From positions 372,001-436,000 of the forward strand of contig JAJOHG010000022.1 of NCBI GenBank assembly GCA_021029095.1: a stretch of DNA of 64,000 nucleotides, read 5' to 3'. The notes beneath the pieces are model-generated. The model saw only the letters and a list, made by a program, of their open reading frames with translations. It ran no database searches and was not told the origin of the DNA. A program made the translations under genes and the position numbers. This document shows, piece by piece, positions 41,486-50,620 of this stretch; position 1 is the stretch's first letter; each line of letters begins with the position of its first letter. The stretch comes from Phellopilus nigrolimitatus. Taxonomy: Eukaryota; Basidiomycota; Agaricomycetes; Hymenochaetales; Hymenochaetaceae.

Positions 41486-42570
41486 GACATCTCACTCCGT
41501 CGGGCAGCAGCTCCTCCGGTGGACGCTTCTACGACGACCCGCACAACGACGCCTGGGCTGCGCAGGCGCCCGCCTTCGGCCACTGGAGTCCGCACAGTGC
41601 CCGGTGGCAGCGCGAGCACTACACGAGCAGGGGCGACGGCTACAGCGACTACTCGTACGAGCACGACGCGCCGCTGTCCTTGTTGCAATCTGGGTACAGC
41701 GAGTACTACTCCGCGTCGAGCGAGCCGTGCGACGAGCCTGCGTTCTACGAGGCGGGCTATCATGACAGGTCGGCCTACAGGCACAACTACCAGCAGCAGC
41801 GCTCATACAGCACCTATCTCGCAGGCCCGGCGTTCTCGCCTCGACACCGCCGCACACCTACGCCCTCACCCCTGCCCGCGCCCCTCCCGTCATCCCCGTC
41901 TCCAGACTACATCCAGGTCGCGTCTCTCCCCTCCAGCCCTTCCCATCCGCCCCGCGCAAGTTGGTCATCCTCGATCTCAACGGCACGCTCCTTGTGCGCA
42001 CCGCGCGCGGCGTGCCGCACCCGCGGCCATACATGCCCGCGCTGCGCGACTTCCGCTTCACGCCGCGCACGCGCGCGTGGCTCGACTCGATGGTCTGCTC
42101 CAGCGCGCAACCGCACAACATCGACAAGATGGGTGCGCTGCTGCTTCTTTGACGCGCTCTTTGGTGTGCCTCTTGCCGGCACCGCAGCGTGCGACGCAGA
42201 CGAAGGGTTCGTCGCCGTCTGGGCACGCGACACGCTCGGCCTCTCACATGGCGACTAATGTACGCTTCTTCTCCCCCTATCGTTCTCTAACTAGTTCTTA
42301 CCTGCCCCTAGCGAAAAAAAACACAAACAACGAAAGACCTCGCGAAGCCCTGGGCTCGCCTCTTCCACCCCCAGTACCTCCTCTGCCAACGCTCCCACTT
42401 CCGCGCCTAGCGCTGAACCCCCGCGGGAGCCGCACAGCGCGTACACGACATTTCTCCTTGACGACTACCCCCACGAAGGCGCACCTCCAGCCGTACAGCC
42501 ACGTCTGCATCCGCGAGTATGCAGAGCAAGCACGCGAGCGCGACGTTCGTCTCAAGGTGCGCGCTTTGTT
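41486..42570 (+). pseudogene. HAD/NIF-type phosphatase pseudogene fragment
   Basis: A Tyr/Pro-rich N-terminal region (SGYSEYYSASSEPCDEPAFY; YQQQRSYSTYLAGPAFSP) changes frame into VILDLNGTLLVRTARGVPHP, which fits the catalytic DxDGT-type start of FCP1/NIF phosphatases (here DLNGTL), then RPYMPALRDF. It continues after a broken intron region as KDLAKPWARLFHPQY, EPHSAYTTFLLDDYPHEGAP and, in another frame, KAHLQPYSHVCIREYAEQA. Several frame changes, so not functional. The identity comes from recalled NIF-domain order and is moderate. Confidence 0.65.
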
Positions 42571-42659
42571 TGCACAGGTGGAGGTAAAGCCGGAGCCGGC
42601 GCAGACGCACGAAGCGCAGGAGGCGCTGGCGCTTGTGGAAGAGGCGGACGGGGGAGGTG

Positions 42660-43320
42660 GAGCCGGAGGTAAGTGTGTCGAGCTTTGGGATGATCTCTTC
42701 AGCGAGCAGGGATGTGATTTCGTCGACACGCTTCTCCTTCTTGCCCATGGTCTTCTTGGCCTTGTCCTTCTGCTCTTCAAACATGCGTGTGCCGGCCGCC
42801 TCCTCTACCATGCCCAGGATTTCTTGAGGTTGCATATTCAAGACCTGTTCGACGATGAGATAGCGTTGGATTATATCATAATATGCCTACCTTCGTGATG
42901 CGGCCCTGCATAATAAGGAAGTTCGGGTTGTTGATGTTCAGCTGCACACCTTGGAAAAGCGTCTGGATGGTGTGCTGCTGCGACTTGTGTCCGTTGAGCA
43001 AATACTTGGAAACGCTAGGCAGAGCTATTTGGCGCGTGACTGTGATCTGTTTGCAGTTCTCCAGTCCGACAGGCCTTTTGTCGCGATCTGAAATTGTCGA
43101 AGACGATCGTGACGCTGGCTTTCGTTATCCCGGCCTGACCACGCTTGTAAATGAGGTCCTGCTGGTTCTGAGCGCGCATCTGAATCATACAGTGCGTATT
43201 TCTTACTGAGGACACGTTCGTGATTCCGAGCACGAAGGAGATCGCGTCCAAGATGTTGGATTTGCCAGAGCCGTTGAGACGCGTAGAGCGCACGATGGCA
43301 TCCCAATCCGCCATACCCAC
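42660..43320 (-). pseudogene. SMC2 (condensin) pseudogene fragment
   Basis: N-terminal head of the condensin ATPase, truncated at both ends. In order: [20 protein letters not shown] (Walker A), [27 protein letters not shown], then an extra T that shifts frame, [51 protein letters not shown], an intact intron (about 42846-42891), LNMQPQEILGMVEEAAGTRM and KAKKTMGKKEKRVDEITSLL. The retained intron points to DNA-level copying. Antisense to, and abutting, the phosphatase fragment. Confidence 0.85.
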
Positions 43321-43419
43321 ATTTATCTCTGACTCCTTTGGGACCCCTGCCTGCTATGTACATATCATACTTACATATGATATACAAATAGATGTACCTT
43401 TGCTACACTTTCCTTGAAA

Positions 43420-43575
43420 ACCCGTGTGAATTACCCACAGGTTTTGAAAAAACACAAATTCTCAACCTGGACCCGCGAAAACCCGTTTCCCACGGGTCAC
43501 CCGTGCACGGGTGATCCGTGAATACGGATCTGCAGTCCGAGTCGGGTCGCAAATACCCACGGGTTCCAGGGAGTC
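43420..43575. repeat. GACCCG-type short dispersed repeat, copy 4
   Basis: CACAAATTCTCAACCTGGAC, CCACGGGTCACCCGTGCACG, GGTGATCCGTGAATACGG; same orientation as the copy at 38731. Confidence 0.7.
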
Positions 43576-43790
43576 GTGCTATGCTCTAACTACCACCAGC
43601 CTGGGCAGAAAGATGGCATTGAAGTTGCTTCATGCCTTAGCACCGAAGTTCGCTTTGTGTGTCTCCTTGTGCAGTGATAGGGTTTCCCTTTGCTCTGACC
43701 ACCGGCCTGGGCAGAAAGATGGTGTTGAAGTTGCTTCATGCCTTAGCACTGAGGTTTGCTTCATGTGTCTGCTCACACGGTGATGGCTCG
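43574..43790. repeat. Two-copy tandem duplication, about 110 bp each
   Basis: The two units share CCTGGGCAGAAAGATGG, TTGAAGTTGCTTCATGCC and TTAGCAC. They differ mainly by transitions. No coding function evident. Confidence 0.75.
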
Positions 43791-44199
43791 CTTCATGCAC
43801 TCTCCCCTGCAGATCCTGTGTGGATGTTCACCTGCAGGTACGCCTTCTGGTTGTTTGTTAATGTTGGTTACTTAACTTTGCCTCTCTGATCGTCGGTACA
43901 CGTCTGACCAGTACGACGGGCCCGTGACCCGAGCATTGACCGTCCGCAGACGCAATACTCCCAACAGTAGTGCCAACAGCCGCAATTCGAACCTCAAGCC
44001 AATGCCAACTGCCAGACTATGTAGAGTTCGGTGTTGGATGCTGGACGCGACCCAGCTATGCCTGCGCATCCGGGACACGTTCGTGCAGATGGAGTAGCCC
44101 GCGGAGGCCATGACGAAGGCGTTCACACCGCAGGGTTTACTGTCTGCTGGCCCGCAGGACAAGCAGGACCGGTCTGCGAAGCGCCAGGAGGAGCTCGCA

Positions 44200-44720
44200 C
44201 GTGAGACGGGCGCGTCGAGGCAAGTTCAGGGCGAGATGCGGCGGGAAGAAAATGCAAACGCACCTTGGTCTTGTCTTTTTTCGACTCCTTGTCCTTCCTC
44301 TCTGCCTTCGCCCGGGCGATGGCGGCCTGGCGCGCCTTGGTGCGGTCGATCTCGGTCTGGTTGCGGCACGCGGCGATGGCGGCAAGGTCGGCGCCGACGA
44401 TGCCGCGCTGGTGCTTCACGGTGCGGCGCGTGCGCTTCTTGGAGGCCTCCTCGGCGAGCCCCTTCTTGTGCATGCACCGGTAGACCTGCGTCCACGCAAT
44501 CTTGCGCGGGTTCTTGCGCTGCAGGAAGAGTGACGAGTGACTCGTTCATTCTTGCCGTTTGCGAAGCGGAAGACCTGGAGGGACGGGGGTTCAGCAGCAG
44601 TCGAATGTGGGCGGACAAGCGCGCGCGGTCGGACTGACGCACTTTGCTGTCGCCGCAAACGAACAAGCGCCCCTTGCTGGGGTAGATTTTGTAGCCCGAG
44701 AACGAGTCGATTTCAACCTT
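44200..44720 (-). pseudogene. RPL24 (eL24) pseudogene, copy 1
   Basis: Ribosomal protein gene fragment with introns kept. In order: KVEIDSFSGYKIYPSKGRLF, an intron, VFRFANGKNE, a short duplication that shifts frame, FLQRKNPRKIAWTQVYRCMH, KKGLAEEASKKRTRRTVKHQ, RGIVGADLAAIAACRNQTEI and ARQAAIARAKAERKDKES. The first codon/exon is missing. A functional copy must exist elsewhere. Confidence 0.85.
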
Positions 44721-44739
44721 CTGTAGGTCCGAGCAGGTG

Positions 44740-45430
44740 CTCCATCAGCGACCCTCCATCCTTACCCCATCCCTCACTGCCTCCACCACTGTAGCGCCCC
44801 TCCTGCCCCTCCCACGACCTCCAAACCGATTCTCACGCCCATCAGCACCGGGCCCTCAACAACGACCACCTCACCATCGAGCGGCGCGCCATACCCGTCC
44901 CTGCCGACCTCGCCGCCGTCGACCGCCGCATCCGTGGGGACAGACGACGCCGCAGAGAGCCCCAGCCCCGCATCGAGCGAGGACAGCACGCTCCCGGCGT
45001 CGCCGAACAGCACAGGCGCCGCGGCGGGCGGCAGCCCCCGCCGTACCCGCACGAGCCCGCACACACGCGCAGCGGCAGCGCGTACGCGCCAGTGCCCGTG
45101 CCGCCGCCGTATGGCAAACTCGGCGAGGCGTTCTCGCTCCCCGGGTTCAGCGCGGGCTTCGGCGCGGTCGGCGTCGTCGCGCCAATGGCGCAGGCGCTGC
45201 AGGTGCACCGTGCGCCCGCGCATGCCGCTGCTGGGAAGACGGGCGGCGAGCCGACGCTCGTGTCGAGCGTGTCCATGGGCCACGGCCATGGCTTCGGCGG
45301 CGGCGTGGTCGGATATGGAGGCGGCGGGGGCAGGGACGAGGACGCGATGATGGTCGTGCTGGACGACGAGAAGCGCGCGGGCACAGCGTACTACGAGACC
45401 GTGCACCGCCCAATGGGCCGCGCACCGCAC
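44740..45430 (+). pseudogene. Fragment of an unidentified Gly/Pro-rich gene
   Basis: Protein-like segments are split over frames: an early part with NNDHLTIERRAIPVPADLAA, a middle with AYAPVPVPPPYGKLGEAFSL, then GFSAGFGAVGVVAPMAQALQ and a Gly-rich end with EDAMMVVLDDEKRAGTAYYE. I do not recognise the source gene. It runs straight into the second RPL24 fragment at about 45430, so it is a joined fragment rather than a gene. Confidence 0.45.
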
Positions 45431-45431
45431 G

Positions 45432-45690
45432 CGCGAGACGGGCGCGTCGAGGCAAGTTCAGGGCGAGATCCGGCGGGAAGAAAACGCAAACGCACCTTGG
45501 TCTTGTCCTTTTCGACTCCTTGTCCTTCTTTTCTGCCTTCGCCCTGGCGATGGCAGCCTGGCACACCTTCGTGCGGTCGATTTTGGTCTGGTTGCGGTGC
45601 GCGGTCGACGATGCCGTGCTGGTGCTTTACGGTGCAGCACGTGCGCTTCTTTGAGGTCTCGTGCGCTAGGCCCAACTCTTGCTTTTTTGG
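45432..45690 (-). pseudogene. RPL24 pseudogene fragment, copy 2 (3' part only)
   Basis: Shares with 44204-44470 the stretch ACGGGCGCGTCGAGGCAAGT, the following CGGCGGGAAGAAAA and CGCACCTTGGTCTTGTC. Protein traces: TSKKRTC-CTVKHQHGIV and decayed Gln/Arg-rich remains. More deleted and diverged than copy 1. Confidence 0.75.
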
Positions 45691-45831
45691 TTGAAGGCTT
45701 TTTATTTGCTCGTCTTCTTGCGTTCGATCAACCCCTATATGCAAACCCTCCAACATATCATGGCCCATGGGGGCGCTTGCGCGACCCGCTCAAACGCTCG
45801 ATGGCACCCATATACCCCGCCGCGCCAGATT

Positions 45832-46337
45832 TGTTAGAACTTACCTCGCTTACCTCACGATCCCCCTTACATCATTCCTTCCTCGCTTAGTCAGGCCCTT
45901 CACCTTTCCATTATCTTTCCCTTAGTTCATGGCCTGACCCCTTCCTCATTGTACGCGCCCCTCCTGGGTGTTCCCCGCTCCACGCTCCACTCCCTCATTC
46001 CATGCTCCACAGTACACGCCCCTTATGGGCCTTTCCCTCACGTCCCCCTCATGTCATGCTGCGCATGACTCCATAGCTCCACTGACATCATAATCAGTCT
46101 CACAGTATATATAGGTACATCGCTGGGACCTTAAGCCCCAGCTTGACCTCCTTGTTCAGTAGCTAGCATAGTCTTGCTATTCATCACCCTTGCTCTTCAT
46201 AGTCTTGCACTCTGTGCTTCACAGTCTTGCCATAGTCATCGTCGCCTTGTCACAGTCAAGCCTCACATCACTCGTCACATCACTGTCCACAGTAACGCTC
46301 CTCGCTCCATTAGGCAAGGCCCTGTTACTCCGTAACA
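45832..46337 (+). mobile_element. Solo LTR of the element B family
   Basis: 506 bp, TGTTAG...GTAACA, flanked by the 5-bp duplication AGATT (45827-45831 and 46338-46342). It differs from the element B LTRs at roughly fifteen or more sites, mostly C/T or G/A. Left by recombination between the two LTRs of an older insertion. Confidence 0.93.
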
Positions 46338-46539
46338 AGATTGGCTCGGCGGGCACGTCGGCTGCGAGCACACCCAATCATGCTGCTCTTCTCCTGTCTT
46401 CTCACCATCACTGTGTCGACAACAATCATTTAATCACCCCTGCTTCGTCTGTGTACACTATCTCTCCCGCATCCTCTTCATTTTCTCAATCCCCACACCC
46501 CTCATCCTCTGACTCGCAACTTGTGTTGCCTCAGGCTCC

Positions 46540-49010
46540 GAAACCGCAACCTGTTCCAAAGGTCCCTCCGGCAAAAGCAAATTACGTGGAGTCACTCGTC
46601 GGTGAGTCTAAGCGTTTACGACACGGCTTCTTTCGCGATGTGTGTCTGATTATTCCTGTATTAGATCAAGCCGTCAGAAACTTGTCAGACATATGGCGAC
46701 CAAGTCGTGCTTCTCCTTCTTCGACACCTTCATTCCCCGGAAAAGCACCTCGTCGTCCACAATCTCCTTCCGTAGGAGCTCAATTTGCTGGAGTTCTCGC
46801 TTCGAAAGATAGTCTTGCCGAGAGCGCTCACGGAGGGACGGCATGGCGGCTACTCGCGCAGCGGCATCGTCTGCGAGTTGTCGACGCTGGGCAGCTTCTG
46901 CGGCTGCGCCCTTCGAAGACCGGTCCTCAACTACTTTCTTCGTGCGGTCCTTGTCGCGCTCACGCATCCGATCCGCAAACGCGTCCCGCTCGTCTGATCT
47001 CTCCGTCTTTCGCGCTCTCTCCTCTCGTCCTCATCTTCAAGCAGTTCTGTATCATCCTCTCCCCCGTCCGGCTCTCTTCCCTTGGCTCGTCCTCGTCGCC
47101 CTTACATCGCTTCCGCGCAACCTCTTTGTTGCTTTCCCACTCCCTTCCGTTCGTCTCACGTTTCCTTGCATGACGCTCCTTCTTGCTTTTGTCTTTTCCT
47201 TTCCCCTTAGATCTTCCTTTGTCCTTCTTGGGTACGGTGATGCTGCCATCCTCATCCTCAACGAACGAGAACATCTGCGCCTGAAGCGCTTTCGCTTCCT
47301 TCTCGGCTTGCATGCGTGCTACATCGGCCACGTTCTTGTGTTTACTCTTTCGGGGCACACGAACGAAGACTGGCGACCCGAATACATTCCGGTGGTCTTT
47401 GCAACATCCACGCAAATCTTGGTGGCAAAACAACAGCCACCCTCTACCCTGCCAACCACAGGCTATACAAAGACGTTCGGTTCCTCTCCCGTCACCCTGC
47501 TCACCATCAACGCAACACTCCCCTCTGCCGCCTGACCCGCCATGCGTCGCATCCAGCTTTTTGAACGAGCACTTTGCGAACGCCACGATTGTCGCCGAAA
47601 AGGACCTCGTGCCAATCAAAAAGTTCGTACGCGAAGTACTCCGACGTTTGCGCACGACATGCAGCATCTTGCAGTCTGCGCTGTGCTACATCGAAGGGGT
47701 ACTCAGAAGGTGCCAGAGATGGCAGAGAAGGAGAAGCAAGGTTTTGGTATCAGGGGCGAACCGGAGTTGGGTGAATAGGATCGTGAGGGATGACGAGGAA
47801 GCGAATGCCTCGTCGTATGTGAATAACCTCTTGGATATTTCCGCGCTCGGCGACCTCCCGACGGAGCTCATGCCTACGGAACTGTACGACTTGAGTAACA
47901 TGCCGATGGTCCTCCAGGTCGACGCTTCGCAGCTGTCATGCGACACGCTTCCGCAAGCGGAAACAGCTGACAAGCACCGAAAGACGCCCGAGCCTCGAAG
48001 TTCTTGCAAGACCGATGCTACTCGAACCGCGCGTGGGCCAAACTCTCCGGGCTTCCCCCGCGGGAAATCGGCAGCTGCGAACGCGCTTTCGGAGACGCGC
48101 TTGAGTGGCGTCTGTGGGTCGGTAAAGCTGCTTTTGGATTTGCGACTAACACCGGACTTTCTCCGATTTTAGAATGGCAGAATCGCCCCACATCCGTGAA
48201 CTTCCCTCTCACCACCGAACGTAAGTGTTTCTCCTCCGTCGGCGCTGTCCATCAGACTCTCCAACTTTGTCTCTACGTTTTATAATTGACCTGTGTCTGT
48301 ACACTTACTGACGCGCCATTTCCCATTCTCTGATCGACAGGGTCAACAACCCAATGGCGCTCTGGGCATCTCCGCGACCCTGAGGAAGGCTCGCGTTCGA
48401 TCATGCGCACGTCGGCGTCGCCTGCTGCGCGTGCATCGTCAAATATGCCAAGCCCGCCGCTGTCGGATTCCGGCGCGAGTCCAGAGGTTGAGCGCGTGCT
48501 GCCTCTGCTGCAGCGTGCGCGGGCGTCGAATAGGACGCTCAGGCGTGCAGTCACGTTGCTAGAAGAGTCGGCGTTCAGGAGCGTGCCCCCGCGGTATCGC
48601 TCCCCCGGATCGCTGCCGTTTTCCTTCGCAGCTTGCGGTCAACGCTGCGCGTCAGAGCGCCGCTCAAAGCGGCCAACCGACGATGCTGTCAATCCCGCTC
48701 ACTTCGCAGATGCCAAGCGCGTTGAACTCGTTTTCGTCCGATATGAACGTCTTCGCACTAGACGAGCCGACACCGTGCTTCTCTCACTCGCCCATGTCCC
48801 TCGTCGAGCCCAACCTCGACACCCCGAGCACGGTCTTCAGCGCCTCGTGGTCGCCTGCGCACAGCACGAGCTCGTCGGACGAGTCCGAGTCCGGCTCGAG
48901 CGGCGGGTCCATCGCGACGCCCCCAGACGTGCTTCGCGCGTTTGCGCCGGGATCCGCGGCCAGCTTCAGTGTCCAGCGTGCCGCCGCGTCGCGCGTGAGC
49001 GCTCTCTGAA
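46540..49010 (+). pseudogene. Pho85-type (PCL) cyclin pseudogene, interrupted
   Basis: Pieces at 46540-46693 and 47371-49010, separated by a helicase fragment. N-terminal part: PPAKANYVESLVG and VRNLSDIWRP; after the insert WRPEYIPVVFATST; then the cyclin box KFVREVLRRLRTTCSILQSA and CYIEGV, a frame change, KVPEMAEKEKQGFGIRGEPE, another frame change, NNLLDISALGDLPTELMPTE, then FLQDRCYSNRAWAKLSGLPP and ERAFGDALEWRLWVGK. C-terminal Ser-rich exons run to SVQRAAASRVSAL and a stop near 49008. At least three frame breaks and remnants of introns. The identity rests on the cyclin-box order. Confidence 0.75.
46702..47370 (-). pseudogene. PRP2/DHX16-like splicing helicase fragment, antisense insert
   Basis: N-terminal, pre-helicase region of a DEAH splicing helicase: VPRKSKHKNVADVARMQAEK, EAKALQAQMFSFVEDEDG, a Lys/Arg-rich stretch, then MRERDKDRTKKVVEDRSSKG, PSLRERSRQDYLSKRELQQI and LLRKEIVDDEVLFRGMKVSK. 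Frame breaks are present. It lies inside the cyclin pseudogene, flanked by TGGCGACC at 46694-46701 and 47371-47378. Confidence 0.7.
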
Positions 49011-49129
49011 ACGAGTACGCGAAGACCGCCGCTGGCGACGCGGGGCTCAGGTGCTTCCCGCCCACGGGTGGGCTGGTGCGTCCCTTCTCCGACCCGTCGG
49101 GTCGACCCTGCATTATTTCTTATCATTGA

Positions 49130-50020
49130 TCACACAGAACACCAAATACGACGACATTCAGCTAGCTGGGAGTGATGCAATGGATCATCAAGAACTCCCC
49201 TGCAGCTTCCCACTCCCTCATATATGTAGTAGCTTCTCAATGTACCTATGTAGCTTGCAGCTGCAATATAGTATATTCCTCACAATAGCACCACCTGAAG
49301 TTTCTGAATGGGCAAAAAAAAGAAGCAAAATAACTGCCTGACCACCTGCAGCAATATTCCCCCTACTCATATATCTACTGTCCAACCATGCTACATGATT
49401 CTAAGAGCACTAACTTCACTATGGAACCCTAACACACTACCTCGCTACAAACCCTAAGACAGCTAAACTACACTATGACAACTATGCAACTATGCACTAC
49501 CTCGCTAAGGTGAGTTCTGTAGCACTAGGAAGTTGATAGCAAACTATTCGCCGCTATGTTGCTATGGTAACTTGGTAGCGCTACCAAGTGTCGGCTAGTT
49601 TTTTAAGGTTTCCTGATGTGCAGGCATAATTAATGAAGATCTTTAGTAGAGATGGGAGAAAGTGCTGTTGCTTGAAGAATAGACATTGTAGTAGTCAAGA
49701 ATGGTATCACACATTTAATACAAAAAAGCCATGAGAAGTGGCAGCATCATGGTGCTGTCATGGGATCATCTGATGTCATCTGATGACCTGTTGATGGCAG
49801 GCTTCTTGACCAGTCAAAGCTACACTAAGAAGTCCAGCTGCTAGAGGACTACCCTTCATTGTGTGGGCCAAGGCAAATAGAATAAACCCTAAAAATTATT
49901 CTGCTCATCAGAGGTGGATTCTGAGCTGATTCCCTCACTGCAAAGACCCATCAGGACAAGCAAACTTGCACTCAAAGATGGTGGATGCAAAATAAAAACA
50001 ACACATTGCTTCCTATTACA
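49130..50020. other. AT-rich spacer
   Basis: No gene seen. Contains short repeats such as ACTATGCAACTATGCACTAC and a hairpin-like ACTTGGTAGCGCTACCAAGT (about 49570-49590). Confidence 0.5.
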
Positions 50021-50455
50021 CTGCGGCTTCAACTTAGAATTCCCCCATGTTGAGTTGAATAGTTGTTTTATTTAACAATGCTTTTTTCCCATACAAAAGT
50101 ATTTAACAATTCTTGATGCCTTTATTCAAATGGCTGTTCAACTTCACTATGTCTTTCCCCATACAATAAACTTTATCATTATTTATTTACCTTTCTGTTC
50201 ACACAAGAAGAGCATAACAACAGGGTGTTACTGCAGAAACATGCCTTTGTTGTGCTTTTCTACCCAGGGTAATGGTGTAAAGAACCCTAGATTGTGTTGT
50301 ATGTGAAAAAGGATTGTGAAGCTCTTCAATGATTTGGATATAGGTGTCAAAAATGTTAAACATTGTTGTGTGGACATTGTTGTATGGAAAAAGGCATTGC
50401 TAAATGAAACAACTGATCAACTTACCACAAGGGAATTCTAAGCCAGTGCTTGCAG
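50021..50455. mobile_element. Fold-back / MITE-like element, about 435 bp
   Basis: Terminal inverted repeats of about 75 bp: left arm 50021-50096, right arm 50379-50455. Shared core: CTTAGAATTCCC, AGTTGTTT, ATTTA(A/G)CAATGC and TTTT(C)CCATACAA. About 75 per cent identical by eye. No ORF inside. A target duplication was not found. Confidence 0.65.
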
Positions 50456-50461
50456 CATCAT

Positions 50462-50620
50462 TTGAGAGAAGAGATACAACAAGTACTTAATGCACTTGAT
50501 ACACAGACACCATTCACAATATACAATATATACAGTATATGCATAATTAAAGTCAATTATGTCTAGAGAAGAAAAAGAAAACAAGACTCTCATTCTTCCT
50601 TCCTAGGAGTCTCAGGACTC
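50462..50620. repeat. Right copy of the DUF726 3'-end duplication
   Basis: The 3' flank and last codons of the intact DUF726 gene; matches 21430-21748. Where the left copy has CG, this copy often has TG or CA (for example TTCGAGAG against TTTGAGAG, GTGCGC against ATGCAC). Confidence 0.65.

Noticed and set aside
41519..42898. 459-codon frame over the phosphatase/SMC2 fragments
   Set aside because: It crosses two unrelated, oppositely oriented gene fragments and switches between their off-frames; not one gene.
43960..43985. B-box-like TTCGAA sequence suggesting a tRNA
   Set aside because: No matching A box or cloverleaf in the surrounding 80 bases; no tRNA gene was found in the window by eye.
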